Origin: Lunularia cruciata
Taxonomy: Eukaryota > Streptophyta > Marchantiopsida > Lunulariales > Lunulariaceae
Assembly (NCBI GenBank): GCA_948567375.1
Contig: OX419757.1
Span: forward strand, 52,635,665 to 52,699,664
Direction: 5' to 3'
DNA length: 64,000 bases
The notes under the pieces were generated by a model, which saw only the letters and a program-made list of their open reading frames with translations, did not search any database and was not told the origin of the DNA. This document shows positions 43,561-56,352 of this stretch, one piece after another. The position numbers and the translations under genes were made by a program. Position 1 is the stretch's first letter. Each line of letters opens with the position of its first letter.

Positions 43561-45089
43561 AGTAGACTCAAGAGGTTTCTAGTTCAACAAAAAGTATATT
43601 TGTTAATCTTAAACTATTAAGATACTACTTTCTATATATCTTATCTAATATTTTGGTAACCGTTGATAGGTGGGTGACAAGGCATGGTCTATCTACTTCT
43701 ATACATCTTTGGTAACCAAAAGAAATCTTGTCTAATTTAACCAAAATGCCAAATTGGTTTCAATCTAAGGAACCCAACTTGATCTAGGATATGATCAAGT
43801 GAAAACATCCATCTCTAGCCTTTAAGTATTATAGGCTTCAAAATGGTGTCCTATGATTTCCTCAAGTGGGGAGATTTTGTAGTTTAACAATAAGAGAGTG
43901 CTAAGTTAGTCCAAAACTATTGACACCATGCCAAATTTCATAGGAGGTATTCTTATCATGTTCATGAACCAAGTCTTGTTTGATGTTAGTGATGTTATGT
44001 CCAAAACCCTTCTCAAAATGCCTTTGGCAGCTTCAATGACATTAGAGAGGCTTGAAGTATTGAGAATAAGGCCACAACTTCATTTTGATCCCAACTTTTT
44101 TTTATTGGGATTATGTTCAAGGTACCTTGTTGAGATGAAAGTTATCACTTTGAAGACTTATGATATCCTACCTTACCTTGTCTTTTCAATAGCCTTGCCT
44201 TTTCTTGAAATTGGAGATCTCAAAGACTAGTGCAACATAGAAAGATGAGACTATTTTTTGTAAAGAATTGGAAGTACATATCCTCATGACTAGCCAGATT
44301 TAGACATAGTTAGCCACATATGCATCAACATAGCAAGCAACAAATCCAAATATGGCCAACATATCTTGATATGCAGACTATATCTTCCCCATCAAGGTAT
44401 AACCTACAATTCTAAAAATAATAAAAACATTTATTTACTCTCACTAATATATCTTAGCCAATCTTGGTAATCACACTTGTTGTTGGAAATGAATTTCCAA
44501 ACCAGATCATGATCAAATGGAACATGGTTATGTGTTGGAAAAATTAGGTTATACATTGTGTGCCTTAAATATTATATGATCAAAGCTTTTTCAAAATGTG
44601 AACAAGTAGTTGACATTGTAAAGTAATTAAGATTTCAGTTCTTAAGAAGCATGTTTTACAATATATAACTCAACAATGTTTGGTCACTGTATTGGTGGTG
44701 ATCTATGCCACTCATAGAAGACCTCGATTGGTGATAGATCATAACAAAGATTGATGCCTCAAGAGTTACATATGAGCTGATTTGGTTTTGAATATAGCAG
44801 ATAAGGATAAATCAAAAGTCTAGTTGTTGTGAGTACATTGTACCAAAATGCATAAGCTATCAAGTTGGAAGTTGTAGCAACTCTCTTTGGAGTGATATAA
44901 GTTCAATTTGCATCTCTGTCTCCAATATTCACCATCTCATCACAATAGGACTCAATTCCTCAACACCAAACTAAAGATGTGACTAAATAGCCATAAACAA
45001 TAAACATGAAAATAAAATGTCAAGCAAGCCCAATAATTAATAGTCATTCAAAGTGAAGGGGGTGTGGCACTTGTTGTAAAAATTATAAA
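43561..45089. other. Unrecognised stretch
   Basis: The longest frame (43928-44230, +, 100 codons, Leu/Met-rich) matches nothing I know and has no clear coding signature. It could be eroded transposon sequence. A TTGTTGTTAACA-like repeat lies near 45109-45175, just inside the next feature. Confidence 0.35.
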
Positions 45090-45761
45090 AAAATAAAATA
45101 AAAAATCATTGTTGTTGTTAACAAACATAATATACATAACATTATTGTTGCTAACATACATCATTGTTGTTAACACCATACACCATAGAGGCACAACTCA
45201 TACATATACTCTAAAGTACCACAATAATCAATTCACAATCACCTTGGTTTAGAAATCAATATTCAACTCAATGATATGCTAACAACAAGCATTGATTATA
45301 GTCAATCCACACCCAATGTAGCTTGAGAGACTCCAAGTGATGCTTTCAAATCTCTATCCGCCAAAGCCAAGAGCTCAAAGGCTCAACATCAAAGAAGTGA
45401 GCTTTTTAGAGCTACACTTCAAAGGTATACCCCTCTACTTAATCTGGATCTAGCCTTAACAATGTCACTAATAGCACATCTGATGGTGCAAATGGTGCAA
45501 GTGGTGATAGCTCCCATGATGTGATTGGTAGCCCTAACACAAAATCTAGCCATTGCTAAATAGTCTTTGAGCAACTATTAATATAACTTTGATTGCCAAA
45601 ACTATCACTCTAACATCCAAGAAAACTAGCTTTTGCACTATAGATGTTATGATAGTTGTTGTGCATATATTGTTTATACATTTTTATACAACATACATTG
45701 TTTTCAACATCATATGCTATAGAAGCATAACTCATAAAAAAGTCATAAATAAAGTACGACA
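45090..45761 (-). repeat. A2 3' LTR-like region
   Basis: On the minus strand it begins TGTCGTACTTTATTTATGAC at 45761, straight after the purine tract AAAGGAGGCAAT. A second copy of the start block (TGTGGTACTTTAGAG) occurs near 45215, as in A1. Shared words include the CTAGCCATTG/GTCAGATTTTGTG region. Confidence 0.6.
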
Positions 45762-46477
45762 ATTGCCTCCTTTAGTTGTAGGTTAGGGCACTCTTACTCC
45801 AAATAGCCATCTACTCCAAGTATATGATATGCTCTATGGGAGGCAAAGATGAGGAAATTGGGTGATATCAAGCTCCATTATGAGTTGCTTGTCTACAATC
45901 CATATTACATAAAGAGTGAACTAGCTATAGTTCAAGCACATCTAGGACAAAACTTTTGTCCTTGAGGCACCACCTTTGAGTGGAGGAGTCAAACATGCCA
46001 TATGCCATCCTCTTAAACATTTATCACACACCAACAGAGTAGTAGCTCCACCAAAAGAGAACTACAAAACATGCATTGCAAGCTTGCACATACAAGCTTG
46101 GGTCCATAGTGCCATCAATGTTTAGAAGGTAGTATGGCACACAATTGCACACATGATCCTTCCAAATAACTCTATCAAGTTCTTCTAAGATGAGGACTCC
46201 AAAGGGCAAAACCTCACACCTTCTCAAGATAGTGCGGTATGTAATCACATCAAGTGTCATCATTGCAATCTATTATAGATATACATAATCACTTGGATAA
46301 AATCTATGGATCAAGTTTCTATAATCTCTTCCTTGAATAGTAATATAATGTAAGGTATCTCTATGCCAAGCAAATGCTAAGTTCTCAAAGGCCATTGGTA
46401 TCCCTCTCCCAAAGATCTCTACCCATTGGAACATGAACACATCCATACATCTAGATTATCCAAGTCCAAACACTACA
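45762..46477 (-). pseudogene. A2 integrase end and PHD finger
   Basis: Minus-strand partner of 21960-22660. MTLDVITYRTILRRCEVLPFGVLILEELD (within 46024-46263) is the barrel segment. The PHD finger remains as LVCDKCLRGWHMACLTPP at about 45988-46040, in another frame. The first Cys pair is spoiled (46060-46085). D1 is inserted at 46477. Confidence 0.75.
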
Positions 46478-47052
46478 TGTAATACTTCAAGTTCAAGCGA
46501 ACTCTCCAAGAGAGATACAAGAAAGAAAATACAAACTTCACACTCAATCCTCCGATGCTCCAAAGGAGCACCTTCTCTTTATTATAGAGCAAAGAGGATC
46601 TCTTCAAAGGAAACCCCACCCTTGGATCAGATACAAGGATTGGTGATATGTTAGCAAGCTGCACCCTTAGATTAGTTGCTTGGATGGATGACATGTTGGT
46701 CCTTGGCCTATCTAGTTGGTCAAATAGGAAGGAATCTTCTTGTAGGAAGCTTAGAATCATGTGGATGAGGTACCATTGGAAATCTCTTGATGAGATGAAC
46801 TACGGGAGAAGAAGGCAATCCTCCTTTCCAAAGGGGGGGAATCTTTTCATTTTGAGGCCTCATTCATCCGTTTAGGCCTCCAAAATTGATTATGAAGTTT
46901 TCAATCTATTTTTGGTTTTTGCACTATTTGTTGTAGTACTCTTTTGGTGACACCTCTATTTGATCTACCTATCCCATCATACCAAACATCCTTCTAGATG
47001 TTACCAAATCAATTTTCACCTCGAGATAATATATCTAATTATTGGTATTACA
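46478..47052 (-). repeat. D1 3' LTR
   Basis: TGTAATACTTC to GGTATTACA on the + strand. The short frames in it (46433-46875) are shadows of LTR sequence. Confidence 0.93.
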
Positions 47053-47070
47053 GACCTCTCCCCTTTTAAG
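47053..47070 (-). other. D1 polypurine tract
   Basis: The minus strand reads CTTAAAAGGGGAGAGGTC up to the LTR edge. Confidence 0.8.
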
Positions 47071-47471
47071 ACTTAACATCCTTGTTGTGAAGTTGTTGCT
47101 CAAAAGATTGAACTAACATTAGTGCATTGGTCAAGTTGGCTGTTGGCTCCCATGTTGCCTCATACAATGGGTACACTTTCCAATGTACAAGGTATTCTAC
47201 ATATGGATGGTGAGTACCATAGATGTTTCTAGAGAATGTGTTCAACTTCATATTCCTCCATGTCATCAATGAGGGATGGGCAAGGTCAACTTTCTTGGAT
47301 AGAAGAGAAGGGCGGCAATCAAGGTGCATATCTATGTGGTAAGGAAATATGGAAGACTAGATGGATTGTTATGTGTGGTGGTAGCGTGATGTGGTAAGGC
47401 AAAGTGTCAATTTGATGAAGAAGAGAGAAAGGTCCAATAAAACAAGGTTTGAGCTTGTGAGAGCAAACTAA
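47066..47471 (-). pseudogene. D1 integrase end and chromodomain
   Basis: 47319-47561 starts in the insert, then gives HKLKPCFIGPFSLL...LPPHITIHLVFHISL, the GPF and C-terminal integrase segment. 47066-47329 holds a chromodomain VEYLVHWKVYPLYEATWEPTANL followed by a tail. The frame joins the part at 51070-51362 once the insert is removed. Confidence 0.8.
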
Positions 47472-50400
47472 TGTTGTCGTAAAAAAAAACACCATTCGTG
47501 GCATTGGTGCCATTTGGTGCAAAAGATGTTTTTGTCTTCTTATGTTACAATGACTTGGCATTTTATGTTGTTGCGTCTTGGGAGTATTGTTTATGTCATT
47601 GATAAGTCAGAGGTTTTTTTGTGCTGCTATAAACTTGGGACTTATTTTGAGTGTTACATAAGCTTGGGAGAGTTTTGAGTGTTACATAAGCTCAAGGTGT
47701 TTCTCGTATGGTAGATAAGCTTGAATGTTTCTCTTATGTGACATTAGCTCAAGAGTTCTTTGGGATGTTAAAAAACTCAAGAATTTATGTGTAACATGAG
47801 CTGAAGGCTGATCAAGAGAAGTTTAGGGTCTTCAAGGAAAAGTCTGAAGAGGACTGTGAGAAAAGAGGGTTTAGGATTTAAAGGATGAGGAGCTGCTAGA
47901 AAGGGGAACTTTTTGAGGAGATAAGCGGAAGAGGCCTAGCAAAAACAAAGGGAGTTCTCTTTATTTAAAAGGAGCAAGGCAGAACAGAAGGGATGGCAGG
48001 GAAAATTCCCAAAGGAAGTGCATGTGGAAAGAGGAAGAGAGGGTTTTGGGCTTCAAGAGGAAAGGGAACAAAAAACAGGGAAAAAGTCTATTTAAAAAAG
48101 AAGGAGAACCAATGACAAGGGGGTGACAAGAAGGAAGGAGGTTCAAGTGGATAGGGTTTTGCACTAGAAAAAGGAGAAGAGAGAGGGAGAGAGATGTGGG
48201 TTTGGGAGATAGTGAGCTCTGGAGGACTGTGACAGGAAGAAGAGATAATGCAATTTTGAAGGGAAAGGGCTGGTTGCCACGAGAGGAGACTTTTGAATGG
48301 GAATATGTGCATGAGTTGGAGAACTAATGGTAGAGGAGTGAATTGAAGGAGAGAAGATTTTTTGGAGGAAGAGCAATGGACAAAGGAGAAGAAAGAAAGG
48401 TTTGAGAGGAGCTCCAGCTGAGAAAGGAGAAGAAAGAAAGGTTTGAGAGGAGCTTTGGCTAAGACAAGAGAGGAAAGAAAGGTTTGAGAGGATCTCTGGT
48501 TGTGCAGGAACATGGAATGCTAGTGCATCAAGAGGAAGGGTTGAGGGGAAACTAAACTGACTAGTTTGCGTGTGCAAAAGTGACTGGGAAATCAAAGTGA
48601 GTGGTGACTTGAGTGACATGAGCTTGCTTGGGCAGAAAGAGGAGAATATCAAAGGACATGGGGTTTTGGTAGGGGAATAAGCCTTTGAGAGAAAAAGGGG
48701 TTTAGGAAGGGCCTATAGAGAAGGTGACAAGAAAGAGATAGTGGAAAATTTTGAGAGAAGACCTAGCTGTGTAAAGGTATCGAGATTGAAGTAGCTGTAG
48801 GGAATGAAATTTTTTGAGAGAAAATCTAGCTATGTTGGGTTTTGAGGGAGGTTGGCTGCAATGAAGAAAGGAATCAAAGGAGAAGACCTGCAAGAGTAAG
48901 AGGCCTAGAGGAGGAAATTCTTGAGTGACTATGTTTGGCAATGTAGAGAATTAGGGATTTGAGAGGAGAAGTGCTTGCCTTGCTTAATAGAGAAAAAGGA
49001 TCACTTGAAGAAGGGAGTTTCAGGGCAAGAGGAAGAAGACCATCAAAGGTTGTAGGAAGAGAGGATTTAAAGGGAAAAGAACTGGGTACAGTATAGAGAG
49101 AATTTGGTGAAGAAGGGAAATGAAGTGTAGCAAGGGAGACCAATTGAAGGAAAGACTGGCCTATGCAAGGGATTGAGAGTGAAGCAAGCCAGGAAAGAAC
49201 TCTCAAAGGCAAGTTTGTAGAGCAGGTAGTTCTTGAAGGGAAAGAGTGTCCCTACAAAGGAGGAGAGAGGCCTCAAGAAATGCAATGGCTGGGGTTTGAG
49301 TTGGAGAAAGGGAAGGGAGAGGTCCTTTGAAGGAACAGGCCTGTGGAGGAGTAGACAAATTTTTTTTTTCCCAAAGGGAATAGAGTGTGGGCACAAGGGA
49401 GATTTTTTCAAGAGAAAGCTTGATACAAAAAGGGAATGGTCATGAGACAAGGGCTGATAGGAAACCTTCACAGGAAAGAGTGTGGCATCGGACTAGCTGC
49501 AAGAAGAGATTTTTGAGAGAAGTTGGCATGCTGGGATTTTGAGAGTCTATTGTAGGCAAGGAATCTTCAAGCAAAGCTGATAGTGTTGGGATTTGGGAGA
49601 GTCTGCTGTAGGGGAAGGAATCTTTGAGAAAAAGTTGACAGTGCTGGGATTTTGAGAGTCTAGCTACAAGGAAAGAAGCAATGGAAGGGAAGACCTGACT
49701 TGTGCAGGAGATTCTTTGAAAGAGCAGTGATTTAGTGAGGGCTGTGACAGGGCCAAAGAAGAAAGTCTTGAAGGCTGAGGTTTGAAGTGGATAAAGGGCT
49801 GACATATCTTCTTGAGGGAGAAGAAACTTTTGAGAGAACAATGAGTTTGGAAAAGGCTGTGAAAGATGTGATAGAAAAATCTCAAAAGGAGAGAGTGTAT
49901 GTTTGTGACAAGGTAACTCTTGAAGGTTGAATTGAAGGACAAGAATTTGTGAGGGAAGGATAGGATAGGAGAGGATTTTTTAGTGAAAAGGCCTAGATAG
50001 AGAAGGAGAAGAATTTAGTTTGAGAGGAAAACTTGAACAGATAGAGAAGGAGAGAGGAAGAGCTAAACAGAAGATCTTTTGAGGAGTGAAGAGTTTTGGC
50101 AAGATGAATCTGAAGTGAAGCATCAAACAGACAAGTGAGGCCCGGATAGGAGAACACTCAAGGGGAAGGTCTGGACTGAAGGAGAGAAAGAAGGAAGCAA
50201 CATCTGAAGGAATGACTGTGTAAGAAGTAACAAATTTGAAAGAAGGGTTTAAACACTCTTCACAGGAGAGGAGGAGAATTTTTGAAGTGGCTTAGCTCAT
50301 CATAAGCAGGGGAAGAGAAAATTTTTGAAGTTGGTTTGATCTGGCTGAATGGAATAAGTCTGAATTGCAGAACAAGGACATAGGAGGAAAAAAGAAATTT

Positions 50401-51064
50401 GGAGGGTGAGTTTGCCTTGACTGTTGCCGGACAGAGTAGACAGGAAGTGCTCCAATTGGGTTGCTTGATCCGTTGAAGAGTTTAAGTGTAGGCACTGTAT
50501 AGACTAGAGCTGTTTGGCTTGTCCAAAACTTTTAAACTCTACAGTTTGGTATTCCAATGAATGATGAGTCCCCAAAAGCAAATGTGTGTTCTGATCTGTG
50601 ACTAGCATCAAAGGAAGGACTCCATTTTAGGAGCTCTCAGTCCAGTCTATGTGAATGGTGCAATTCAACAATCTGGATGCCCGGGTTTGAGTCCGGCTAG
50701 ATCACTTGTTGTTAATTTTTTATTAAAAGACCACCAGACCTAGCTCTATGAACTCGCCAGATCTAGAACCACAACCTGAACTTAACAGGAGAACTGGAAT
50801 ATAAGACCTGGCAAGAGTAGAAACCCACAAACTCAAACTTAGCAAAACATGAACAGTTCCATGGAGGTCAAGGTTAAACACAGAACCCTCAAGGAGAGCC
50901 TACCCTAGGAGCAATTGAAAACAACCTAGTCTAACAAGGAAGACATTTCCAACCATACAAGAGTAGAGAGAGTGTGTCCGACTACGGGAAGCATTGACAA
51001 TCAGAGCAATCTGAGCACAAGCAGCTAGGTGCCCGGCGCACTCTTGAGACCAAAAAATCCCCAT
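47472..51064. mobile_element. Purine-rich insert in D1, class unknown
   Basis: It splits a continuous integrase reading (QVWLSTTNLM on the right, LVCSHKLKPC on the left), so it is an insertion. The left end TGTTGTCGTAAAAAA looks like an LTR start. The right end is unclear (CCCCAT or CCCCA); flanks ACTAA and GAAAA agree at 3 of 5 bases. No transposon enzyme seen. From about 47800 to 50450 the + strand is very rich in A and G, built of loose repeats of a TTTTGAGAGAA..CTAGCT kind. It may be a very long solo LTR. Confidence 0.5.
48387..48500. repeat. Tandem repeat in the purine-rich insert
   Basis: About 42-45-bp unit, GGAGAAGAAAGAAAGG then TTTGAGAGGAGCT, present nearly three times. Confidence 0.8.
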
Positions 51065-52130
51065 GAAAACATGAGGTTGGTGGTTGATAGCCATACTTGA
51101 TCTCCAACATTGAACTCCATGTGTTGGTGGTGTGTATTTGCATATTGCTTCTGTCAATTTTGGGCAATTTGCAACATGTGCTTGGCGTTCTCCACCCCTT
51201 GTTGGATTCTAGAAACAAAAGTGCGGACAATGTCAACTTGGTAGCCACCAGATGGACCTTCATCAAGCTCAAAGGTGTCAAAGGATGCTCACCATACATG
51301 AGGAAGAATAGTGTGACTTGTGTGGAGGCATTCACTGAATTGTTGTAAGCAAATTCCACCAATGGGAGTAAGATATCCCACCTTCTCGCTCATTTAAGAT
51401 AAAGCCATGGAGCATGTCCTCAATAGTGGAATTTTTTCTCTCTATTTGTCCATTTGTCTATGGATGGTAAGTTGTGGATATGGCTAATTTGGTTTTGAAG
51501 ACACCAAAGATTGTTCTCCAAAACAAACTAATGAATTGAGTGCCTCTACATGTGATGAGCACTCAAGATAGGCCATGGTGAGAGAAAATTACATCTAAGT
51601 ACAATTGAGCTAGTTGCAAGGTAGTCACATCTTTGGTGGTAAGATGCACATGAATCATTTTGTTGAGTCAGTCGACAAAGACTACCATGGAGTCAAACCC
51701 TAAGGTGGTCTTGGGTAATTCACAAACCAGATCCATGCTTACTTGTTCCTAATGTTGTGTAGGAGTGGGGAGGAGTTGAAGGAGTCCTGTGAGAGCTTGA
51801 TTAGAAGCTTTATTGTGTTGATAGAGTAGGCAACTCCAAATATATTCCATCACATTGTTGCTCATCTTGGGCCAATATTAATAGCATTTGAATGCATCCA
51901 AGGTCTTGTCTATTCCAACATGACTTGCAAGGGCAGAATCATAACATTCTGCTAGGATAATGGTTCTTAGATCCATGGCATTAAGGATCCATAAATTACC
52001 ACTATAAAAGATGAGTCACCAAATGCTAGTGATGCCTTTGGATGATTGAACACCTATGATCTATTGATCAATTTTTGTAGCAGTATGAATCCTTGGCAAG
52101 AATTCAGGATTCATCTTAACTTCCACCACC
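51065..52130 (-). pseudogene. D1 integrase, N-terminal and core
   Basis: 50982-51362 opens with VEFAYNNSVNASTQVT (integrase C-terminal part) and runs into insert sequence. The core and zinc-binding domain lie at about 51390-52000, with many stops. Confidence 0.75.
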
Positions 52131-52640
52131 AAATTGTTTGCCATTAGCATCTGAGTGAATGCATCTGCAAGTTGCTTCTTGCCTTCCACATATATGATTG
52201 TCATGTTGAATTGTTGTCTCCACTCTGCTCATAGAACCTGTCAACAAGAAAGATCTTTTTGTGTCTCGAGGTAGACTAGTAGTTTTTGGTCAGTCTTTAC
52301 CACAAATGCCTTCTTACCAAGATAATTCTTCCAATGGTTGGTTGCAAGGACAATGGCCAACTCTTCTCATCTGGTTGCATTCTCTCAGTAACAACTTACA
52401 AGAGAAATATGCAACTAGGGACCATCCATCCTGCCACTCTTATTATAGGAATGCTCCTATTGCTACGCCTATTGCATTTGTAGCCATCTTGATTGGATGT
52501 TTTGGGTCATACTATTTCAAGATTGGTGCATGTAGTATTGCATCTTTCAACTTTTAAAAGGAAATTCTTGTGCAGTTCTCCATATCCACTTCTTCTCCTT
52601 GCTCAATAGTGTTGATAGAGGCTGTGCAATCTTAGAGAAG
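52131..52640 (-). pseudogene. D1 RNase H
   Basis: Homologous by order and words to the D2 region 43100-43540. Broken; the shadow frames on the + strand (52261-52557) come from this conservation. Confidence 0.65.
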
Positions 52641-53790
52641 TCCTTGACAAATTGACAATAAATATCAATCCCAAGAAACTCTTGAGTTGAGTTTGATCTT
52701 TTGGAGCACCCCATTTTTTAATGACCTCTATTTTATCTATTAGAACTTGGATACCTTTTGCACTTACTCTATGCCCTTAGTAGTCTACTTCAAATTTGCT
52801 AGACTTACACTATGAGATTTTGGCATACAATTGATTATGTCATAGAATCTAGAGGACTTCTCACAGATGTTGCTTGTGTTGTGTCATTGTCTTGCTGTAG
52901 ACTAAGATGTCATTAAGGAAGATAACAAAAAATTTATCCAATTATGGATGAAATATGTCATTCATCAAACTCATGAAAGTGGCTGGAGTGTTGGTGATGC
53001 CAAACGATATCACCAAGTATTCAAAGTGACCATACCTTGTTTGAAAGGCAGTTTGGTGTATGTCTTCCTTTGAAATCTTGATTTGGTTGTACCACTTTGG
53101 AAATCAAGTTTGGTGAAGTACCTTGCCCCATTGAGTTGATCAAACAAGTTATCCATGCAAGGTAGTGGGTATTTTTTCTTCATTTTTTGTTGATTCAGTC
53201 CCTAATAGTCAATGCACATGTGCAATTTTTTTCCCCTTCTTCTTCACAACAATACAAGAGCCCCACATGGTGATAAGTTGGCTTGGATAAACCTCTTTCA
53301 AAATATTTCCTCAATTTGAGCCTTACACTCCTCCAACTCATGAGGTGATAAGTCAATATGGTGCTTTACAAGGAGGTATCTTTCCAAGAAGTATCTCAAT
53401 TTCATGATCTCTCTTTTTTGGTGATAAAGCTATGGGTAATTCATCTTGAAAGACATCTTGAAACTCATTGACCACATCCTTCAAATTTTCAAGAATTTGT
53501 CCATTGTGTTGGACACTCTAAACTTCTCTTATTAGACCCATGAAACATCTCTCTATCTTACCTATAGATGTGGTTCCTATGATAGAGAGGCAACTCTTGC
53601 CTTTGTGATCTTTCTCTAACCTCAAAGATCTTCCATTGACTAGTTCTCACTACTTTCTTTCTCCAATCCATAGTGGGATTGTAGTGCTCCATCCATGTTA
53701 TGCCTAAGATTGCATCATAACAAGCTAACAATATCACCTATCACTCAATAGCTTCTTGATACTCTCCTATAGAGAGTACTTCCTTTCTAG
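52641..53790 (-). pseudogene. D1 reverse transcriptase
   Basis: Minus-strand RT with many stops. The active site at about 52902-52925 reads FLNDILV, Asn in place of the first Asp. The LPFGL-type segment with GITNTPATF-like words is near 52975-53010. The fingers region ends near 53560. Confidence 0.75.
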
Positions 53791-54160
53791 GTAATGACTC
53801 AATCCTCTTTGTCTGACCAGGTAACTCTACTTCATCATTTCATTTATCTTTAGTTCCATCCCCAACCTTATTGCAATAAAGCAAGATAGGAAAATCTTTA
53901 TCTCTCCAGGGTCTATCAACACTCTCATTGGATTGCCTTTTAAGACTCCATTTATGACAATTAATTGTGAATTTGTCTTCCTCCACAGCACCCTTGTCCT
54001 CTTCCTTTTCTTGCTTATAATCTTCTTCACCAAGCCAATAAGGCCACAAGGTACATTCATTGGTGATCTTTGTTTTCCAATGTGATTTTAGCAACCTCCT
54101 CTTTGATTTGTCTCTCTATGTGGTTCAAAGGTTGCTTGTATGGAGGTCACATGCCTCTAA
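53791..54160 (-). pseudogene. D1 aspartic protease
   Basis: Open 53827-54060: VNGVLKGNPMRVLIDPGEIKIFLSCFIAIRLGME. The triplet is Asp-Pro-Gly where Asp-Ser-Gly is expected, and the frame ends early. Confidence 0.75.
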
Positions 54161-55755
54161 GATAATGAGCATGGCAATTGATAGATATGTGCTCAATTCG
54201 GTCACAATTGTAGTAGTGTCATTGTTTTGCTTGAGCCCCTTCTCCCCATGGAACTCCTTCTCTTCTTTCTTTGATCCGTCCCCATTCTCCTAGGAGGGCT
54301 CTTGCTCCTCGGTCTTGCAACCAAATGTTGCTTAATTTTATAGGAATTGGTCCATCAAAATAGTGTGTCTCATCCCAATAGTTTTGCATTGGTGTTACCG
54401 CTTCACCTCCTCCAAGCACCCCTATTATTCTTTGAGTACAAATAATGACTTGAAATATAATGTGAGGATTTTGTACCATTCCCTCTTGAAAAATTGCTCT
54501 TTTGATCTCCTTTTGAAATTATCAAGAGCTTCAATTGGACTCATATTGGTTATTGTAACTTGTAGATCAAGAAACTCCTCTGCTTATTCTTGTATGCTAG
54601 CCAATCTTCTACTTCAACCTCTAGAGTCTGGTTTGGGCTATTTCCACAAAACCTATAGATTGGAAAGTCTTAAGCAACCCTTCTTGCATGGCTGTCCAAG
54701 TGACCCTCTTCTTTCTACCAACAATGATAGTTCCCAAGCATCATACCATGTGAGGGCTTTATTGATCAAGTATCCACATGCAAACACATGCAAAATGATC
54801 AATGATCTCAGTTATGAACAATCAAAGGTATTAATTCATTCTTGAAATCCAATTTTCCACAACTCCCATGGAACGTTGTCCCTTGTAAGGCTCAATGTTG
54901 CATGTCTTTTCTATTTGTGGTAACAATGTTGCTTGGTTGTTGATTGGGGTTGGGATCGCTGTCCTCGGCATGAGTAACTCTCCAAGTACTTTGATTGCTA
55001 GTGCTGGTTGTTGGGATGGTTCCCTTGATTGCATCACTAGATCATTCTTGATGGTATGTACTTGATTTTGAAATTCCTCCATGGTTATCTTGATCTCTTG
55101 AAACTTGTTCAACATCCCTTGCATTCCTTGCATCAACTCATGCAACTACGGATCCATGATTCCTATATACAACCAATGTTCAATTTCTACTTCCTACTTC
55201 AATAGAGTGTTAATATGATCACTTGGGAGGGAGCACAAACTATTAGAACTACCATTAGGACCTCAGAGGCTATCACTTGTTAATAATATTCCTCACCAAA
55301 ATTGTGGACTACAAAATTCCTAAACATCACTTTTGGTCTAACCACATAATAGATTTCTACTTATGTGTTGAAAGGGTGAGGATTTTGTGCATTTGAATCC
55401 ATAATATCATAGCAAAATTTAGATTGTCAAGTTCCACTCTCTATCATACACCACCACAAGTAGGGTCATTGGGTTTGGGGAATTAATCACTTTGTCCATG
55501 AATTTGCTCCAAAATAATAAACAAGAGACAATCTCATTTGCTCATGCTAGATGTATATAATCTTGATATGGAATGGATTCAAGAATGGAAAGCTAGGTGT
55601 AGGAAATTGTCCTCCAAGTGCCTCCATCCCATCCTCTCCCTAAGACACTCCCAAGTCTAACAATTGTAATACATTTCCTCCTCTCAAATTTACTCAATAT
55701 CAATAGCCTGTGTTCTTCCAAGAAGGGTGATCCACTCTCTTGGATGAAAAAACTT
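54161..55755 (-). pseudogene. D1 gag and leader
   Basis: A decayed CCHC at about 54190-54235 has Tyr for the first Cys (YYNCDRIEHISINC). Gag capsid words lie at 54480-54830. A Met/Gln-rich N-terminal coiled stretch is open at 54831-55145, ending in EPYKGQ and WISRMN. Leader 55200-55755 without frames. Confidence 0.7.
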
Positions 55756-55767
55756 GCTCTAATACCA
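55756..55767 (-). other. D1 primer-binding site
   Basis: The minus strand reads TGGTATTAGAGC, one change from the initiator-Met form, one base from the LTR. Confidence 0.85.
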
Positions 55768-55768
55768 T

Positions 55769-56352
55769 TGTAATATTTCAAGGACAAAATAATTTTCCAA
55801 GAGAGATACAAAGGGAAAACACAAACTTCACACTCAATCCTTCGATGCTCCAAAGGAGCACCTTCTCTTTATTATATAGCAAAGAGGATCCACTCAAAGG
55901 AAACTCCACCCTTGGATCAGATACAAGGATTGGTGACATATTAGCGAGTTTCACCCTTAGATTAGTTGCCTAGATGGGTGACATGTTGGTCCTTGGCCTA
56001 TCTAGTTGGTCAAATAGGAGGGAATCTTTAGGGAATATTCTTGTAGGAAGTTCAAAATCACATTGGTGAGGTACCATTGGAAAGCTCTCAATGAGAAAAA
56101 CAATGGGGAGAGAAGGCAAGTCCTTTTCCTAGAGGGAGGGATCATTTCATTTGTAGTTCTAATTCATTTTTTTAGGTCTCCAAAATTGGCTTTGAAGTTT
56201 TCAATCTATTTTTGGCTTCTGTCCTATTAATAAAAGTACTCTTTTGGTGACACTTCTATTTGATTTACCTATCCTATCATACAAAATATACTTCTAGATG
56301 CTACCAAGTCAATTTTCACCTCTAGATAGTATGTCTAACTATTAGTATTACA
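55769..56352 (-). repeat. D1 5' LTR
   Basis: 584 bp, TGTAATATTTC to GTATTACA on the + strand. The sense promoter has a TATAATAAAG-like box (minus strand, near 55868-55880). Confidence 0.93.

Larger units (their letters stand above)
46478..56352 (-). mobile_element. D1: chromovirus with its own internal insert
   Basis: A 9875-bp element on the minus strand in the A2 integrase. LTRs 46478-47052 (575 bp) and 55769-56352 (584 bp) are diverged. Perfect target duplication CTACA (46473-46477, 56353-56357), ends TG...CA, initiator-Met primer site. Order on the minus strand: gag, knuckle, protease, RT, RNase H, integrase, chromodomain. A purine-rich insert of about 3.6 kb (about 47472-51064) splits the integrase C-terminus. 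All domains are broken. Confidence 0.93.

Noticed and set aside
43928-44230. 100-codon + strand frame as a possible gene
   Set aside because: No recognisable domain, Leu/Met-rich composition, no promoter or neighbours; left as unrecognised sequence.
47961-49942. Several overlapping Ser/Leu/Phe-rich minus-strand frames of 60-160 codons
   Set aside because: Purine bias on the + strand removes stops on the minus strand; the frames overlap in all phases and share no domain.
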